A stretch of 64,000 nt of DNA from Bacillota bacterium (GCA_009711615.1 VENI01000007.1:62001-126000), one strand, 5' to 3'. Numbered from the stretch's first letter, positions 50,297-60,081 are shown. Numbers and translations are program-made. The notes: generated from the letters alone by a model not told the origin.

Positions 50297-51361
50297 TCAG
50301 TTTCTTACATCTCTTCCATTATTCTTAAACATTTCAAAATAGAAAATTATCATTCCAATGATCATTCCTAAATATATAGTGAAAAATCTCCATGCAAAGA
50401 TAAGTGATACTATATCTCTTTTCTTTACAAAATCAGCAAACATTAATGTAAATCCTCCCTCTGCTACTCCTGTTGCTCCAGGAGTGGGAGCAAAATACAT
50501 CCCAAAGGTTATTACGATCTGTGATAAAATGATAGAAAGGGGTGATGCTTCTGGGCTCAGTCCTCTAATAAGTATTACTGAAAATGAAAATAAGGATAGG
50601 AGGAACAATATAGTAAAAACTATTGATAAAGATACATATTTTTTATCTCCATCGAAGAATCTTGTGGTGTTTATTGAAAATCTATGAATTTCTCTAAAAG
50701 TTTTCTTGATCCATCTCTTAGTTTTATAGGGCTTTATTATTTCTTTATCTTCTAAAAAATACATTATTTTATATAATATTATCTTAATAGTCCTTGGGTT
50801 TTTGATCAATTTCCATATTATATACATAGCCAATATATATATAACAATGAGTATCCCTATATAGACCAAGGTGTTATTATTAGAAAATATCTTTAAAATA
50901 CTCTGGTCAAACGCCAGGATAATAGGAGTAGAAACAGCGAAAAGAATTATCGGTATAACTGTTCTTATGGTAGATGCAGCTGTTGCATCTCCAATGGCCA
51001 CTCCTTTTTTATTCAAAAAATATATTTGTGCAAATCCCCCTCCGGAAGCAAAGGGTGTTATATTTGAGATAAATATATTTATGAAAGCTAGTTTTATTAT
51101 ATATTTAAAGTCTACATTCACATTTAAGGCTTTCAATATATAAAATAATCTAAGGGTATCTAAAAGAAAATATAGAATCAAAAGTATAATTACCTTAGAT
51201 AATACCTCTGGTGAAAAAATCCTTAGATTAAGAAAAACTGCTCTATCACCAAATATATGATGAATGAATATTAAAGATAAGACCGATGTTATTATGAAAA
51301 TAACAGTAAACAATAACTGATTTAGTAGCTTTCTGTTAATCATATTATTTTTAAAAATCAA
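50297..51361 (-). CDS. UPF0104 / lysylphosphatidylglycerol-synthase-TM-type flippase-like protein
   Basis: A 354-residue membrane protein with about eight helices; the family marks NITPFASGGGFAQIYFLNKKG and APTPGATGVAEGGFTLMFADFV are clear. It corresponds to the membrane (flippase) half of MprF, lacking the aminoacyltransferase. The TTG start at 51361 has AAAGGT nine bases upstream; an ATG six codons later is possible. It lies 24 bases before the GT4 gene, so both probably handle the same lipid-linked sugar. Confidence 0.82.
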   Translation of the reverse strand: MIFKNNMINRKLLNQLLFTVIFIITSVLSLIFIHHIFGDRAVFLNLRIFSPEVLSKVIILLILYFLLDTLRLFYILKALNVNVDFKYIIKLAFINIFISNITPFASGGGFAQIYFLNKKGVAIGDATAASTIRTVIPIILFAVSTPIILAFDQSILKIFSNNNTLVYIGILIVIYILAMYIIWKLIKNPRTIKIILYKIMYFLEDKEIIKPYKTKRWIKKTFREIHRFSINTTRFFDGDKKYVSLSIVFTILFLLSLFSFSVILIRGLSPEASPLSIILSQIVITFGMYFAPTPGATGVAEGGFTLMFADFVKKRDIVSLIFAWRFFTIYLGMIIGMIIFYFEMFKNNGRDVRN

Positions 51362-51420
51362 TTATATCTTACCTTTCTTGCTAGTTGGGTAAATACATCT
51401 GTTCGGAAGTTAATTATAAT

Positions 51421-51448
51421 TAAAGCGGACTATATCAAGTCCGCTTTA
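51421..51448 (-). terminator. Terminator of the sigma54-activator gene
   Basis: TAAAGCGGAC (51421-51430) pairs with GTCCGCTTTA (51439-51448) around eight bases; the minus strand then reads ATTATAATT. Seven bases after the regulator stop. Confidence 0.75.
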
Positions 51449-51454
51449 GTGCAC

Positions 51455-53185
51455 TTATATCAATCCTAATTGATGCATCTTGTAGTACAGCGTGCTGCGA
51501 GGAATCCCTAGCATTCTTGCTGCCTTAGAACGGTTGCCTTTGGTTTGCTCAAGAGTGCTTTGAATCAGTTCTCTTTCGGTTTGCTCTGTTACTGACACCA
51601 AACCGGACTGGTGTAGTTCATCTTTACTCTGCTGTGTTAGTGTTTGGGGTACACATTCTTCTGTTACCACGTCGTTGTCCGCCAAAATAACCATTCGTTC
51701 TATAACGTTTTTCATTTCCCTTATGTTGCCCGGCCATGGGTAACCCAACAATAGCGCCATTACTTCTGGTTCAAGGCTTGATATATGCTTATCATACAGT
51801 TGGCTGTATTCTTGAGTGAACTGGTATACCAGTTCCGGAATATCTTCCCTTCTTTCCCTTAAGGGCGGTACTTCCAGTGTAACCACGTTTAAACGGTAAT
51901 ACAAATCTTCCCGGAACAGTTCTTTGCTAAGCATTCCTTCCAGATTACGATGGGTGGCGCTGATGATGCGAACATCAACCTCCACCGGCTTGGAACTACC
52001 CACCCGGTAGAACTTTTGATCTTGCAGCACCCGAAGCAATTTCACCTGTAGGTCCGGAGGCAGTTCTGCCACTTCATCTAAAAACAGGGTGCCTTTGTTA
52101 GCTTTTTCAAAATAACCTTCCTTACCCCGTCGGTCTGCGCCAGTGAATGCACCACTTTCGTAACCAAACACTTCACTTTCAAAAAGTGTTGGTGGAATTG
52201 CAGCACAGTTCACCACCACAAATGGTTTATCTACTCGACTACTGGCATCGTGGATAGCCCGAGCAAACAACTCTTTACCAGTACCGCTTTCCCCCCTAAT
52301 TAACACCGAGGCATTGGTTTTAGCAACCTTTTTGGCCATGTTAATCAAGTTAGTTAACTGTTGATGGTGTCCTTTTATTCTGGCAAAGGGATTGCGACCA
52401 CCGGTAATGCGGTTAATTTGACTTTGCAATTCTTCTACCTGACTGCTGGCATGGTTTAGTTCCTTGTTTAGCTGAACAACTTCAGTAATGTCCCGTTCAA
52501 CAGAAACACCACCTATGGAATCATCTCCCATTTTCACCGGCTTCGCACTAATTAACACATGTGTATCTTTACAAGGTTGGTGATATACCGAACGTACACC
52601 TTGATGTTCTTTGATGACTCTTGTTACCATCAGGTTAGAGAAATATTCTTCAATATTATGATTAATAATATTCTCCGCTTTAATATTGTACAGCGATTCT
52701 GCCCGATGGTTCCAACCTACTACTTGGTCACTCTCATCTATAAGGCATACAGCCTCATCTACTGTATCCAGTACTGCATCTAATCTCGCTTGGGTAGCTT
52801 TTACTTTCTGAGCCATTTCATCAAATAACAAGTCAAACACTAATATTCCCTCTATTTGATTCTCTTTACCCGTTACCACCAGGGGATGATATCTCAGTTC
52901 TCGAAGATAGGTCAAGATATCGTGTTCTAGCGAATCATGTTCCAGAATGGTAAAGTCCTTTCTCGTCACCTCATAAATGCTGCTATCAGGGTCTACCCCT
53001 TCTTTGTAGAGCTTATGATATAGAACAATACCAATTAGTTGGTTATTATCCACAACTACTAAGTTTGACTGGTTCTTAGCAACCAAAATTCGCCCCTCAC
53101 TGACAGTTATCCCGGGATCAACCTCAATAAAATTTTTATTTAGCATTTCTGAAACAGCCAAATGACCAGTATTGTTCATCGTCAT
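51455..53185 (-). CDS. Sigma54-dependent activator with CBS and PAS sensor domains
   Basis: A 576-residue regulator. Two CBS-like units occupy residues about 10-120, a PAS domain 130-240, a coiled coil 235-262, then the AAA+ domain: GESGTGKE (298-305), an intact GAFTGA loop (345-350), LFLDEVAEL (367-375), and a C-terminal Fis-type helix-turn-helix (NRSKAARMLGIPRSTLYYKMHQLGLI). It should open promoters with sigma54, probably those of linked transport or catabolic genes, in response to a nucleotide or small ligand. It lies downstream of livF on the same strand. Confidence 0.92.
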   Translation of the reverse strand: MTMNNTGHLAVSEMLNKNFIEVDPGITVSEGRILVAKNQSNLVVVDNNQLIGIVLYHKLYKEGVDPDSSIYEVTRKDFTILEHDSLEHDILTYLRELRYHPLVVTGKENQIEGILVFDLLFDEMAQKVKATQARLDAVLDTVDEAVCLIDESDQVVGWNHRAESLYNIKAENIINHNIEEYFSNLMVTRVIKEHQGVRSVYHQPCKDTHVLISAKPVKMGDDSIGGVSVERDITEVVQLNKELNHASSQVEELQSQINRITGGRNPFARIKGHHQQLTNLINMAKKVAKTNASVLIRGESGTGKELFARAIHDASSRVDKPFVVVNCAAIPPTLFESEVFGYESGAFTGADRRGKEGYFEKANKGTLFLDEVAELPPDLQVKLLRVLQDQKFYRVGSSKPVEVDVRIISATHRNLEGMLSKELFREDLYYRLNVVTLEVPPLRERREDIPELVYQFTQEYSQLYDKHISSLEPEVMALLLGYPWPGNIREMKNVIERMVILADNDVVTEECVPQTLTQQSKDELHQSGLVSVTEQTERELIQSTLEQTKGNRSKAARMLGIPRSTLYYKMHQLGLI

Positions 53186-53260
53186 CCTCCCTAGAGAACG
53201 TTAAAATTTCTTCTTGACTTTGTAATTAGGAAATATTGTTAATTAGGCCTATATACACAT

Positions 53261-53292
53261 TTAAAAGTAGGATAAATTAATCCTACTTTTAA
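53261..53292 (-). terminator. Terminator of the liv operon, overlapping the livF stop
   Basis: TTAAAAGTAGGA (53261-53272) pairs with TCCTACTTTTAA (53281-53292) around eight bases; the livF stop codon lies inside the upstream arm on the minus strand. Confidence 0.75.
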
Positions 53293-53999
53293 TCTTCACC
53301 AAGATAGGCTTTCCGAACTTGCTCATTATTGGCTAGTTCTTTTGCCTGGCCAGAGAGAACAACTTCGCCTGTTTCCAATACATAGGCACGGTCAGCAATG
53401 GAAAGTGCCATGTGGGCATTTTGTTCTACAAGCATAATTGTAGTACCGGTTTTGTTAATGTCTCTAATAATTTCAAAAATTTCTTTAACCAACATAGGTG
53501 CCAAACCCATGGAGGGTTCGTCCAGCAGCATCACTTCAGGCTTAGACATTAGCGCCCGGCCCATGGCCAGCATTTGCTGCTCACCACCGGATAATGTTCC
53601 CGCTAGCTGGTGTTTGCGTTCTTCTAAACGGGGAAATCGCTTAAATACATTATTCAAGCTTTCTTTAATTTCCCCTTTATCTTTTCTGGTATAAGCACCC
53701 ATTTCCAGATTTTCCATAACACTCATATCAGGAAATACCCGCCTACCCTCGGGCACTTGTGATATTCCCGCTGCAACAATTTTATGAGGAGGCATTTTTG
53801 TCAAGTCCATATTTTTAAATGTTATTGATCCTTTGGCAGGTTTTATTAACCCTGATATGGTCCGTAAAGTAGTGGTTTTACCAGCACCATTGGCCCCAAT
53901 TAATGCAACAATCTCACCTTTGTCCAGGGTACATGATATGCCTGTTAATGCCCGGATAGCACCGTATGAAACGTGCAGATCATTTACTTCCATTAACAT
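53289..53999 (-). CDS. livF: Branched-chain amino-acid ABC transporter ATPase LivF
   Basis: A 236-residue ATPase: GANGAGKTT (Walker A), VPEGRRVFPDMSVMENLEMG, LSGGEQQMLAMGRALMSKPEVMLLDEPSMGLAP and LVEQNAHMAL. The EGRRVF segment is typical of LivF. Its ATG overlaps the livG stop region (TAAATG). Confidence 0.93.
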   Translation of the reverse strand: MLMEVNDLHVSYGAIRALTGISCTLDKGEIVALIGANGAGKTTTLRTISGLIKPAKGSITFKNMDLTKMPPHKIVAAGISQVPEGRRVFPDMSVMENLEMGAYTRKDKGEIKESLNNVFKRFPRLEERKHQLAGTLSGGEQQMLAMGRALMSKPEVMLLDEPSMGLAPMLVKEIFEIIRDINKTGTTIMLVEQNAHMALSIADRAYVLETGEVVLSGQAKELANNEQVRKAYLGED

Positions 54000-54773
54000 T
54001 TAATCAACATCCTTTCCGAGATAGGCTGCTATAACATCCGGGTCTTTCTGAATCTCTTCTGGTGAACCGGTAGCAATTTTTCGTCCGTAGTCCAGCACCG
54101 CAATGCGGTCAGACAAATTCATTACAAACTTCATGTCGTGTTCCACTAGAAAAATAGTTAAATTCATATCTTGAATTTTTCTGATCATCTTCATTAATGT
54201 CTGCTTTTCCAGTGGATTCATGCCAGCTGCAGGTTCATCCAGCAGCAGCAATGAAGGGTTGGTGGCCAGTCCCCGTGCTATTTCTAGGCGACGCTGTTCA
54301 CCATAGGAAAGGTTTTGGGCATATTCATATCGCTTATCTGCCAACTCCACAATTTCCAATGCCTGTAATGAGTTCTCTTCAATTTCTTTTTCTTCTTTTT
54401 TAACAACAGGGTTTATAATACCAGTCACCGCACTTAAAAAGTCTGACTTGGTACGGCAGTGCTGTCCAATTTTCACGTTTTCCAACACTGTCATTTTTCC
54501 AAACAAACGGATATTTTGAAAAGTTCGAGCAATGCCTTTTTGTGTAATCATATACGGTTCAGTTCCGGTAATATCTTCACCGTTAAAAAGCACCTTGCCG
54601 CTAGTTGGGGAATATATCCCGGTTACTATATTAAATATGGTACTTTTACCCGCGCCGTTCGGTCCAATCAAAGCTCTAATTGTTCCGCTGTCAATACTAA
54701 TATTAACTTCATCCACCGCCGTCAGGCCTCCGAAGCGGATAGTTATATCTTGCAGTTCTAATAATGCTGACAA
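54000..54773 (-). CDS. livG: Branched-chain amino-acid ABC transporter ATPase LivG
   Basis: A 257-residue ATPase: GPNGAGKST, IARTFQNIRLFGKMTVLENVKIGQH (LivG mark), LSYGEQRRLEIARGLATNPSLLLLDEPAAGMNP and VEHDMKFVM. The LivG/LivF pair drives the LivHM permeases. I prefer the TTG at 54773, eight bases after AAGGAG, over the GTG at 54782 that overlaps this site. Confidence 0.92.
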   Translation of the reverse strand: MSALLELQDITIRFGGLTAVDEVNISIDSGTIRALIGPNGAGKSTIFNIVTGIYSPTSGKVLFNGEDITGTEPYMITQKGIARTFQNIRLFGKMTVLENVKIGQHCRTKSDFLSAVTGIINPVVKKEEKEIEENSLQALEIVELADKRYEYAQNLSYGEQRRLEIARGLATNPSLLLLDEPAAGMNPLEKQTLMKMIRKIQDMNLTIFLVEHDMKFVMNLSDRIAVLDYGRKIATGSPEEIQKDPDVIAAYLGKDVD

Positions 54774-54800
54774 GTAAATCACTCCTTACCGCCACTAAAT

Positions 54801-55700
54801 CTAGCCTCCGGCAGCAGTGCTCCGGTTAGCTTGTTTTTGGTATTTTTTCTTGAAAAAGATTCTGTGTAAATTAACATCACCCAATAGACCCTTAGGGCGA
54901 ATTATCATCATGAACACCATTAAGGCACCATAAATCATCATTCTATAATCAGCCACAGCACGCAAAAATTCTGGCGCCAACGTTAATACCGTAGTACCTA
55001 AAATCACTCCTGGGATACTACCCAAGCCACCTAAAACAACAAAACATAGAAATTCAAAAGATTTAGCGAAACCAAAATCGCTGGGGTTGATGTACAGAAT
55101 TAAATGGGAATATAGACCGCCTGCTATACCAGCAAAAAAACAACCCAAGGCAAAGGCTTTCATTTTGTAAGTCATAACGTTTATACCCATAGATTCGGCA
55201 GCAATGTCATCTTCCCTAATAGCCACCAGTGCTCGACCGAAACGGGAATTATCTAGAGCATACATAATATAAACGGTCACCATCACCAGCACTATCACTA
55301 TAGATAAATTTGTTTCTTTGGCAATACCGGATAAGCCAATGGCTCCGCCGGTAATTTTCATATTTAAGAAAACAACCCTGATAATTTCTCCAAAACCCAG
55401 CGTCACAATACCAAGGTAATCTCCAGTTAACCGTAGAGCAGGAAAACCAATTATGATTGCTGCCAGTGAGGCCATTAATCCTCCGGCAACAAGTGCTATA
55501 TAGAAAGGAAAACCAAAATTAACAGTCAGTATTGCTGCCCCGTAAGCTCCCACAGCAAAATATGCCGCATGACCAAAAGAAAACATTCCTGTTGCACCGG
55601 TTATTAAGTTAAGACCCAACGCGGCAATTATGTAGATGCCCAGCAACGTCAATACCTGCATATAATATGGGTCTAATATTGATTCAAATATTTGATTCAA
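54801..55700 (-). CDS. livM: Branched-chain amino-acid ABC transporter permease LivM
   Basis: A 299-residue permease with eight or so helices: LGLNLITGATGMFSFGHAAYFAVGAYGAAIL and ALVAIREDDIAAESMGINVMTYKMKAFALG, the usual LivM marks. TTG start after AGGTGAC. It forms the membrane channel with LivH. The C-terminal tail is basic and longer than strictly needed. Confidence 0.92.
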   Translation of the reverse strand: MNQIFESILDPYYMQVLTLLGIYIIAALGLNLITGATGMFSFGHAAYFAVGAYGAAILTVNFGFPFYIALVAGGLMASLAAIIIGFPALRLTGDYLGIVTLGFGEIIRVVFLNMKITGGAIGLSGIAKETNLSIVIVLVMVTVYIMYALDNSRFGRALVAIREDDIAAESMGINVMTYKMKAFALGCFFAGIAGGLYSHLILYINPSDFGFAKSFEFLCFVVLGGLGSIPGVILGTTVLTLAPEFLRAVADYRMMIYGALMVFMMIIRPKGLLGDVNLHRIFFKKKYQKQANRSTAAGG

Positions 55701-55710
55701 GCTGTGTCAC

Positions 55711-56583
55711 CTACACTTTCCTCTGAATTGGCTTGCCTAATAACCCGGTGGGTTTAAATAATAACACAATTATTAATAGCGTAAATGCTATCGCATCTTT
55801 ATAAGTACTAAATCCGGCAGCAATACCCATTGTTTCGGCCACACCTAGGAATATTCCTCCCAACATTGCCCCTGGAATACTGCCAATACCGCCCAATACT
55901 GCAGCACAAAACGCCTTTAACCCAGCCATAACACCCATCAGTGGGGCCACAGAATTAAAGTACATACCTACTAAAACACCGGCAGCAGCCGCTAAGGCGG
56001 AACCTATGGCAAAGGTAAAGGAAATAACCCGGTTGATGTTAATACCCATCAGTGATGCAGTGTCATAATCTTGAGATGCCGCACGCATGGCTTTACCAAT
56101 TTTCACATATTTGATAATGTAATTAAGCACTGCCATTAATATGGCAGATGTAGCTAAAATAATTAATTGCACTTTTGATACTTCAATGGGACCGATATGA
56201 TAAATGGCATCATTAATTACTTGGGGAAACCCCACGGGCTGTGGCCCTTTCCACAGCATCATAGCATTCTGCAGAAAAATTGAAGCACCGATAGCAGAGA
56301 TTAAGGCTGCTAAACGGGTTGACTTTCTTAAAGGCCGGTAGGCCACCCGTTCTAGTACTACACCCAATACCATACAAACTAACATGGCAACTGTTATTGA
56401 TACAAAAAACCCTTGCCCCAACATTGTTACCATCGTAACCCCGGCAAAAGCTCCAATCATATATATTTCGCCATGGGCAAAGTTAATAAGCTGGATAATT
56501 CCATATACCATGGTGTATCCCAAAGCAATTAATGCATAAACTGACCCCAGAGTTAGCCCATTTATAATCTGTTGCTCAAACAT
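55711..56583 (-). CDS. livH: Branched-chain amino-acid ABC transporter permease LivH
   Basis: A 290-residue permease: INGLTLGSVYALIALGYTMVYGIIQLINFAHGEIYMIGAF, MRAASQDYDTASLMGININRVISFTFAIG and GSIPGAMLGGIFLGVAE. Start at ATG 56583 because GGAGGAG precedes it; an ATG five codons earlier overlaps this site. Confidence 0.93.
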   Translation of the reverse strand: MFEQQIINGLTLGSVYALIALGYTMVYGIIQLINFAHGEIYMIGAFAGVTMVTMLGQGFFVSITVAMLVCMVLGVVLERVAYRPLRKSTRLAALISAIGASIFLQNAMMLWKGPQPVGFPQVINDAIYHIGPIEVSKVQLIILATSAILMAVLNYIIKYVKIGKAMRAASQDYDTASLMGININRVISFTFAIGSALAAAAGVLVGMYFNSVAPLMGVMAGLKAFCAAVLGGIGSIPGAMLGGIFLGVAETMGIAAGFSTYKDAIAFTLLIIVLLFKPTGLLGKPIQRKV

Positions 56584-56667
56584 GCAATGCTCCTCCATTC
56601 AGATGGGTTATAACAAGGGTAATGGTCATTGTGGATAACAATGACCATATACCCACATTTTTATCTT

Positions 56668-57882
56668 TTACTTAACAGGAATCACAGCTTTAACCTTGAA
56701 CTGCTGACCGTTATCGCCTTCAGCTACTTCCAACAGGTAAACCGGACTCTTTAATGGTTCATGATCATCTCTAATGGTAATGGTGCCGGAAACACCTTGC
56801 CAGTCTTCAAACTTCTTGATTTCTTCTTTAAATACCACCGGATCATCACTTTCTGCTGCTTTCATGGCATCAGCCAACATCATTACAGCATCATAACCCT
56901 GGGCTACAAACATATCCGGCAATGCACCATCATTAGCTGTACTATAGTTTTCGATAAAAGCTTTTGTTTTTCCTTCCGCCATAGTGGGATCAGCAGCAAA
57001 ACCACAATATACCATACTTCCATTAACAGCTTCTCCGCCCATTTCCCATAGTGTTTCTGCCAGAAGGCCGTCGCCACCAACCATGTCAATATCCAAGCCT
57101 TGTTTTCTAACTTCTTTCATGAATAGGCCACCCTCGGTGTAATAGCCGGTGAACACGATACCGTCAGGATTATTCGGTTTTATGGAAGTAACCTGAGCAC
57201 TGAAGTTTTGGTCACCATCCTGAATGCTTTCATCAGCAACTATTTCAACACCTGCATCATTCAGAGCCTCTTTAAATAATTTAGTAAGACCTACACTGTA
57301 ATCATTGTTCATTGAGGTTACCACTGCAACTTTATTCCAACCTAACTCATCTTTCAAGTATTTAACAACAGGTGGAACAGCAACTGCATTCAACAGGGTA
57401 TTACGATATACAAATTCTCTTAGCTTACCATCTTCAGTATTAACAACATAATCACCCACTGCACCAGCAGATATTTGCACAACCTGGTTATCCTCTGCTA
57501 TAGGAGCGGCAATCTTAGTAATACCAGTGGTAGGGTCACCAACAATAGCGTTAACTTTATCACGCTGAATTAATTTTTGAGCAACGGTAGCACCTTCACT
57601 TAATTTACTACCATGATCAGCTTCAACTATCTCAATCTGCTTACCTATTACTCCTCCAGCTTCATTGAGTTCATCAGCAGCCATTTTCATGCCAGCCAAG
57701 GTATTAATTCCATAATAAGCATGGCCACCTGTGGTAGCTCCTAGGAAACCAATTTTAATAGCAGCTTCATCATTAGAATCTGTAGAGGTAGTGTCTTCTC
57801 CTCCACCTCCACCGCAACCCACTGTCACTAGGGTTAGGGCTAAAATAGTCACAATAGCTAATAATATACTTTTCTTTTTCAT
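56668..57882 (-). CDS. livK: Branched-chain amino-acid-binding lipoprotein LivK
   Basis: A 404-residue lipoprotein. MKKKSILLAIVTILALTLVTVGC is the signal peptide with lipobox TVGC; residues after 45 are a periplasmic-binding type I fold (IKIGFLGATTGGHAYYGINTLAGMKMAADELNEAGGVIGKQIEIVEAD). Start at ATG 57882 after GGAGG with eight bases spacing; an upstream start would add 12 residues without a site. It captures leucine, isoleucine, valine or related amino acids for LivHMGF. Confidence 0.92.
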   Translation of the reverse strand: MKKKSILLAIVTILALTLVTVGCGGGGGEDTTSTDSNDEAAIKIGFLGATTGGHAYYGINTLAGMKMAADELNEAGGVIGKQIEIVEADHGSKLSEGATVAQKLIQRDKVNAIVGDPTTGITKIAAPIAEDNQVVQISAGAVGDYVVNTEDGKLREFVYRNTLLNAVAVPPVVKYLKDELGWNKVAVVTSMNNDYSVGLTKLFKEALNDAGVEIVADESIQDGDQNFSAQVTSIKPNNPDGIVFTGYYTEGGLFMKEVRKQGLDIDMVGGDGLLAETLWEMGGEAVNGSMVYCGFAADPTMAEGKTKAFIENYSTANDGALPDMFVAQGYDAVMMLADAMKAAESDDPVVFKEEIKKFEDWQGVSGTITIRDDHEPLKSPVYLLEVAEGDNGQQFKVKAVIPVK

Positions 57883-57945
57883 ATGGTTCGCCTCCAAATT
57901 ATTCATCTTCTTATACAATTAATCAATTAAATAATCTTCTAACTA

Positions 57946-59262
57946 TTATTTTTTGTTGTCACCTCCTGCATTTGAAAGTATGCCTCGTTGGCCTTTGGCC
58001 GGAATCCCCAGTTGTCGTAATTTATAATATAGTGTACTGCGGGGTATTCCCAGTAGCCGCGCTGCTTCTGATCTATTGCCGTTGGCCTGCTTAAGGGTCT
58101 TAGTTATTAACTGCCGTTCTGCTTCCACCGTCACATCCATCAAGTTACTGTTATCTTGAGAAGAAACCACAGATATGTATGTATGACGGCGAAGGTTTTC
58201 CGGCAAGCAATCAATATTAATTACTTCTCCTTCAGCCAAAACCACAAGTCTTTCCACTGCATTTTTTAGTTCCCGTATATTACCCGGCCATGAGTATTCC
58301 AGTAGTGCATTGGTTACTTCTGGTTCCACCTTGGTGATGGTTTTACCGTAGCTTTGGCTTAGTTCCTGTAAAAATAAGTGTACTAGTTCAGGAATATCTT
58401 CTTTTCTTTTTCTTAATGGAGGCATTTCCACCGCCACCACTCCTAGGCGGTAATACAGATCCTCCCGAAACTGTTCTTTAGTGACTAAATTTTCCAAATC
58501 ACGATGGGTGGCAGCTATCAACCTAACACTTACTTCCATCGGACTGGTTGATCCTAAACGTAAAAAAGAACCATGTTCTAACAATTGCAGTAGCTTTACT
58601 TGGATTTCCGGTGGCAATTCACCCACTTCATCTAAAAAGATCGTTCCGCTGTCTGCCAGTTCCAACATTCCTGGTTTCCCTTTTACTCCCATTCCACCAA
58701 AACTGTCTGTGGTATAGCCGAATAGCTCACCTTCAAACAAGTTGGTTGGTATAGCTCCGCAGTTAACGGTGATAAATGGTCCGTCCTTTCGCGAGCTTTC
58801 CATGTGGACAGCCCGAGCAAAGAGTTCCTTGCCGGTTCCACTTTCTCCCCTTAATAATATTGGGGCATCAGTGGAGGCAATCTTTTCCCCCAACCTAACA
58901 ACCTCTTTGATCTTCTCCGAACGTCCCACCAATTTTGACAGTGAACTGTCACCCAGTTGCCTGTTTTCATTTTCTTTTAGTTTTGATTCCAGGTATTTTG
59001 TTAATCGGTTATACGCCAAACTAAGGTCTTTTATCAGTATTTCAGGTGTTATCAAACCCTTAGCTTCTCCACTGCCTGCCACCACCAGTAATGGCTGCCC
59101 AGTGTACTGATCATTAGTAAGAACATCAATTAATTGATCATTTTCGTTGACACCTAACGCACTATTTTTTAGTATTTTAAGCTTTTTGTCATTAATAACT
59201 TTTTTAATAGGTATTAGTGACATGTCACTGACAAGCATGTTTAAATTTTGCTGCGACCCCAA
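57946..59262 (-). CDS. Sigma54-activator-like regulator with degenerate GAFTGA loop
   Basis: A 438-residue AAA+ regulator. Residues 1-90 are a short CBS-like sensor; GESGTGKE is at 139-146, Walker B IFLDEVGEL at 208-216, and the C-terminus holds a Fis-type helix-turn-helix (GNRSEAARLLGIPRSTLYYKLRQLGI). In place of the GAFTGA loop it has DSFGGM (186-191), so the sigma54 contact is likely lost. It lies 63 bases before livK and is a plausible regulator of the liv operon, acting perhaps as a sigma54-independent repressor or activator. Confidence 0.85.
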   Translation of the reverse strand: MGSQQNLNMLVSDMSLIPIKKVINDKKLKILKNSALGVNENDQLIDVLTNDQYTGQPLLVVAGSGEAKGLITPEILIKDLSLAYNRLTKYLESKLKENENRQLGDSSLSKLVGRSEKIKEVVRLGEKIASTDAPILLRGESGTGKELFARAVHMESSRKDGPFITVNCGAIPTNLFEGELFGYTTDSFGGMGVKGKPGMLELADSGTIFLDEVGELPPEIQVKLLQLLEHGSFLRLGSTSPMEVSVRLIAATHRDLENLVTKEQFREDLYYRLGVVAVEMPPLRKRKEDIPELVHLFLQELSQSYGKTITKVEPEVTNALLEYSWPGNIRELKNAVERLVVLAEGEVINIDCLPENLRRHTYISVVSSQDNSNLMDVTVEAERQLITKTLKQANGNRSEAARLLGIPRSTLYYKLRQLGIPAKGQRGILSNAGGDNKK

Positions 59263-59557
59263 CTAGACCACCCCAAATTCTTTGTACTTTAATATATTAA
59301 TAAATTGTTGAAATATTTTTGAACAGTTAGTGTTTAATTTTTTGACGTTGGAAATTATATTTCTGCATGTTTTTTTTAATTCCTGCTTAAAGCAGAATAT
59401 TTTTTGGGGTAATTGCATAATTAATACAGCTCATTGGACAGCTCTATTCAATTATCAGACATTCTATTTTAACAGAATGATAAATATTCCATAAATTGTT
59501 ATTATGAATATACTAAATTGTACATTATATGGTACACTTAAGATGCGAGGTGAAAAA
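59263..59557. other. Divergent intergenic region upstream of the liv regulator and pgpA
   Basis: A/T-rich; should hold the promoters of both divergent transcripts. A small CTGCT..AGCAG hairpin (59393-59405) is present. I found no sigma54 -24/-12 element on the minus strand. Confidence 0.35.
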
Positions 59558-60034
59558 ATGAAGAAACACACTATGAAAAAATTAGAAAGTAGAGGAGTTA
59601 GAATAGCGGACTTAGTGCCTATTCTATATGAACTGCAAAAATCATATATACCTAACTTAACTGAACACCAATGTGAAGAAAGTTTATCTGCTGTTCTAAA
59701 TAAGAGAGATATTCAGCATATTATATTAACCGGTATTGCACTTGATGAACTGGCAGAAAAGGGAATGTTAGAGGAACCTTTATTATCCATACTGCGTAAG
59801 GATGACGGCCTTTATGGTATTGATGAAATACTGGCACTGGGAATAGGAACGTTGTACGGAACCATCGGTTCAACCAACTTCGGTTATCTGGATAAAGTCA
59901 AACCAGGGATTATAAAAAAGCTGGACACTACACCAGACAACGTAAATACTTTCTTGGATGACTTGGTATGCGGTCTGGTGGCAGCAGCAGCCAGCAGGAT
60001 GGCCCATCGGAACAGAGATCAGAAGTCAGAATAA
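59558..60034 (+). CDS. pgpA: Phosphatidylglycerophosphatase A-like protein
   Basis: A 158-residue protein of the PgpA/YutG family, recognised from the C-terminal half: DDGLYGIDEILALGIGTLYGTIGSTNFGYLDKVKPGIIKKLD and VNTFLDDLVCGLVAAAASRMAHR. It would remove the terminal phosphate of phosphatidylglycerol phosphate, or act on another phosphate. It has no membrane helices, like the shorter Gram-positive homologues. ATG 59558 follows GCGAGGTG; a start 18 codons earlier lacks a site. Confidence 0.8.
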   Translation: MKKHTMKKLESRGVRIADLVPILYELQKSYIPNLTEHQCEESLSAVLNKRDIQHIILTGIALDELAEKGMLEEPLLSILRKDDGLYGIDEILALGIGTLYGTIGSTNFGYLDKVKPGIIKKLDTTPDNVNTFLDDLVCGLVAAAASRMAHRNRDQKSE

Positions 60035-60081
60035 AAAAGACAAAGACAGTGGCATAAATGCCACTGTCTTTGTCTTTTTTT
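60033..60081 (+). terminator. Strong terminator of pgpA
   Basis: A stem of more than 20 bp (starting AAAAAAGACAAAGACAGTGG at 60033) with an AA loop and a final TTTTTTT run overlaps the pgpA stop; it can also end the convergent transcript at 60085. Confidence 0.9.

Noticed and set aside
59390..59410. Hairpin CTGCTTAAAGCAG as terminator
   Set aside because: Stem is only five pairs with a three-base loop, and no plus-strand gene ends before it.
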